This document shows positions 62,771 through 64,000 of a DNA stretch of 64,000 nucleotides, one piece after another; the first letter of the stretch is position 1; every line of letters starts with the position of its first letter. This DNA is from Campylobacteraceae bacterium. Lineage in GTDB: Bacteria; Campylobacterota; Campylobacteria; Campylobacterales; Arcobacteraceae. The stretch spans positions 39,549 through 103,548 of the forward strand of contig JABSOM010000014.1 of assembly GCA_013215945.1 (NCBI GenBank). The letters are read 5' to 3'. A program made the position numbers and the translations under genes. The notes beneath the pieces are model-generated. The model searched no databases. It was not told where the DNA came from and saw only the letters and a list, made by a program, of their open reading frames with translations.

Positions 62771-63061
62771 CTAGTTTATACAATCAATTGCAATCATTTC
62801 AAAATTTGCAACATCCTTACGTAGTTTAATGGCTTTTTCATATTCATCTGAATAATAAAATGTTTTAGCTTCTTCTAAGGATGGAAACTCTAAAACTACT
62901 ATTCTTCTTTTTTCTTCGAGGCCTTCTAGAGAAATCAATTCCCCTCCCCTTACGACAAGTTTACCCTTATATTTAGCAATAATTCCAGGTGCAATATCTT
63001 GGTAGTTTTTTAATTCTGAAGGATTTAATACTTCAATTCTAATTATTATTAATGCACTCAT
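62771..63061 (-). CDS. DUF1330 protein
   Basis: The 96-residue protein matches the DUF1330 dimeric alpha/beta-barrel family. It has IRIEVLNPSELKNYQDIAPGIIAKYKGKLVVRGGEL near 7-42, and VVLEFPSLEEAKTFYYSDEYEKAIKLR in the second half. Function is unknown, though members are related to small monooxygenase-fold proteins. It lies downstream (minus strand) of a truncated AraC gene, which may once have regulated it. Confidence 0.82.
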   Translation of the reverse strand: MSALIIIRIEVLNPSELKNYQDIAPGIIAKYKGKLVVRGGELISLEGLEEKRRIVVLEFPSLEEAKTFYYSDEYEKAIKLRKDVANFEMIAIDCIN

Positions 63062-63159
63062 ATATTCTTCTCTCCATGATATGTATTATTTGAAGAACAT
63101 ACTATCCATTTTAATATAAATATTTCGTATTAATAACAAAGAGAAAAGGTCTCATCCCA

Positions 63160-63183
63160 ATTAAATCACTTGTCTGATTTAAT
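63160..63183. repeat. Inverted repeat between the AraC remnant and DUF1330 gene
   Basis: ATTAAATCA, six spacer bases, then TGATTTAAT form a perfect 9-bp inverted repeat, about 100 bases upstream of the DUF1330 start. It could be an operator or a hairpin terminating the remnant on the minus strand. Confidence 0.4.
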
Positions 63184-63294
63184 GTTAGAACATTAGTTGT
63201 TTTTAAAGACTCTTACAAAGTACCTTTGCACTTTTTCGTATCTAACAGCTTTTTGATTTAGATACTTTTAAGTTTTTCAGATTTTACTAGTTTT

Positions 63295-63867
63295 TTAAGA
63301 TTTAGACCAATTTTTCTTTATATTTTTTATATCTAAACTGGGAGTTATTCCAAAATATTTTGAATATTCTCTACTAAACTGTGATGCACTTTGATAGCCA
63401 ACATGATAACAAGCACCTGTTATGTCCATATTTGAGGAAAGCATTAGTTTTTTTGCTTTGTGTAGTCTTTGTATTTTGATATATTGTAAAGGACTAACAG
63501 AAATTAGAGCTTTAAAATGTTTATGAAAAGAAGATACACTCATATTTATACTTTTTGCAAGCTCTTCTATTGCTAGATATTCACATAAATTATTGTTTAT
63601 AAAAGATATTGAAGTAGATATTTTATATGCATTTCCTTCGATGTATGCAAGTTGTCTTAACACCATGTTATTGTCTGAAATAAGTAACCTATATAAAATC
63701 TCTTTTAAGTACAAGCCTTCTAAAGCAGCTATATCTTTTTCCTCTTTTAATAAAAAAGTTAATCTTGTAACTACATCTAATAAATTCTCTCTTAAAGTAT
63801 AAGAACAAAGTGCTAAGGAGGTATCACTCTTTTCTTGAGGTTTAATTATAAAACTTATATAATGAGA
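63295..63867 (-). pseudogene. AraC-family regulator, N-terminally truncated remnant
   Basis: The open frame from 63867 to 63295 has 190 codons and no ATG or proper ribosome binding site. Its first codons (SHYISFIIKPQ) match the middle of the AraC N-terminal ligand domain (PF06719 type), and an in-frame TAA at 63868 interrupts it. The C-terminal part carries an intact helix-turn-helix pair (AIEELAKSINMSVSSFHKHF and GYQSASQFSREY). A short version from TTG 63714 is conceivable, but the first part of the ligand domain is missing upstream. Upstream codons do not restore it in any frame, so this is a decayed regulator. Confidence 0.7.
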
Positions 63868-64000
63868 TTATGTGAATATGTTAGTATATTTGCATAGAGT
63901 TTGAAAGATAATATATTGGTATAAAACTAAAGCGGTTATAGAAATAACTAGCTTGATAGCGAGTTAGATAGTTATACTTTAAATTTGAGTGGCAACAAGA

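Noticed and set aside
1..64000. Search for tRNA or rRNA genes, CRISPR arrays and insertion sequences
   Set aside because: No cloverleaf arms, repeat-spacer arrays, transposase motifs or flanking direct repeats were recognised by reading. A dedicated scan was not possible.

Overview
The window is AT-rich DNA from a free-living member of the Campylobacterota, most likely the Arcobacter group. This rests on gene content and style: SoxB-based sulfur oxidation, many chemoreceptors and c-di-GMP proteins, short T-rich promoters with TTGTTATAAT-type -10 boxes, and low-GC codon use. The organism call is inference from the sequence and was not checked against a database. No rRNA, tRNA, CRISPR array, insertion sequence or prophage was recognised.

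Layout. 1-4.1 kb: the end of a sulfur-oxidation operon (soxB, a cytochrome c/thioredoxin fusion, a MOSC protein, a periplasmic DsrE protein, a hydrolase). 4.2-9.2 kb (minus strand): a chorismate mutase/amidotransferase fusion, an IclR regulator, a DJ-1 protein, a NIPSNAP protein and two envelope proteins. 9.2-10.9 kb: a LysE exporter divergent from an AraC regulator. 10.9-12.7 kb: a SiaB/SiaC partner-switch pair joined to an HD-GYP phosphodiesterase. 13.1-16.3 kb: a second LysE exporter, an ADP-ribosylglycohydrolase-like protein and small enzymes. 16.5-20.3 kb: kbl-tdh (threonine catabolism) and a PIN-PhoH ATPase. 20.4-24 kb: AcpH, a sulfur-compound transporter and two enzymes with unusual active sites. 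24.2-33.3 kb: signalling (a diguanylate cyclase, two divergent paralogous chemoreceptors, a response-regulator HD-GYP and its likely kinase). 33.6-39.3 kb: YcaO, a cupin, a GNAT, a ZIP transporter, a solute-binding protein, a TSUP exporter and a three-cysteine rubredoxin-like protein. 39.5-46 kb: GlnRS-YqeY, a DM13 protein, catalase with an ankyrin partner, and glutamate dehydrogenase. 46-53.4 kb: an ene-reductase operon with a divergent AraC regulator, an MBL hydrolase, and a Crp/Fnr regulator divergent from a DMT exporter. 53.4-64 kb: small unknown genes, an SDR lacking its catalytic tyrosine, YaeQ, an orphan PD-(D/E)XK nuclease, a heme-binding chemoreceptor, TenA and an AraC remnant.

How the genes fit together. 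Several loci pair a regulator with a divergent effector operon (AraC/LysE, AraC/ene-reductase, Crp/DMT). c-di-GMP turnover is well represented (one GGDEF, two HD-GYP), and both HD-GYP proteins are genetically tied to an input module, a Sia-type switch in one case and a GAF histidine kinase in the other. The strongest candidates for undescribed biology are the SiaB-SiaC-HD-GYP module, the chorismate mutase/glutamine-amidotransferase-like fusion, the three-cysteine rubredoxin-like protein, the orphan nuclease, and small peptide genes with good ribosome binding sites at 25.3, 38.9 and 54.6 kb.
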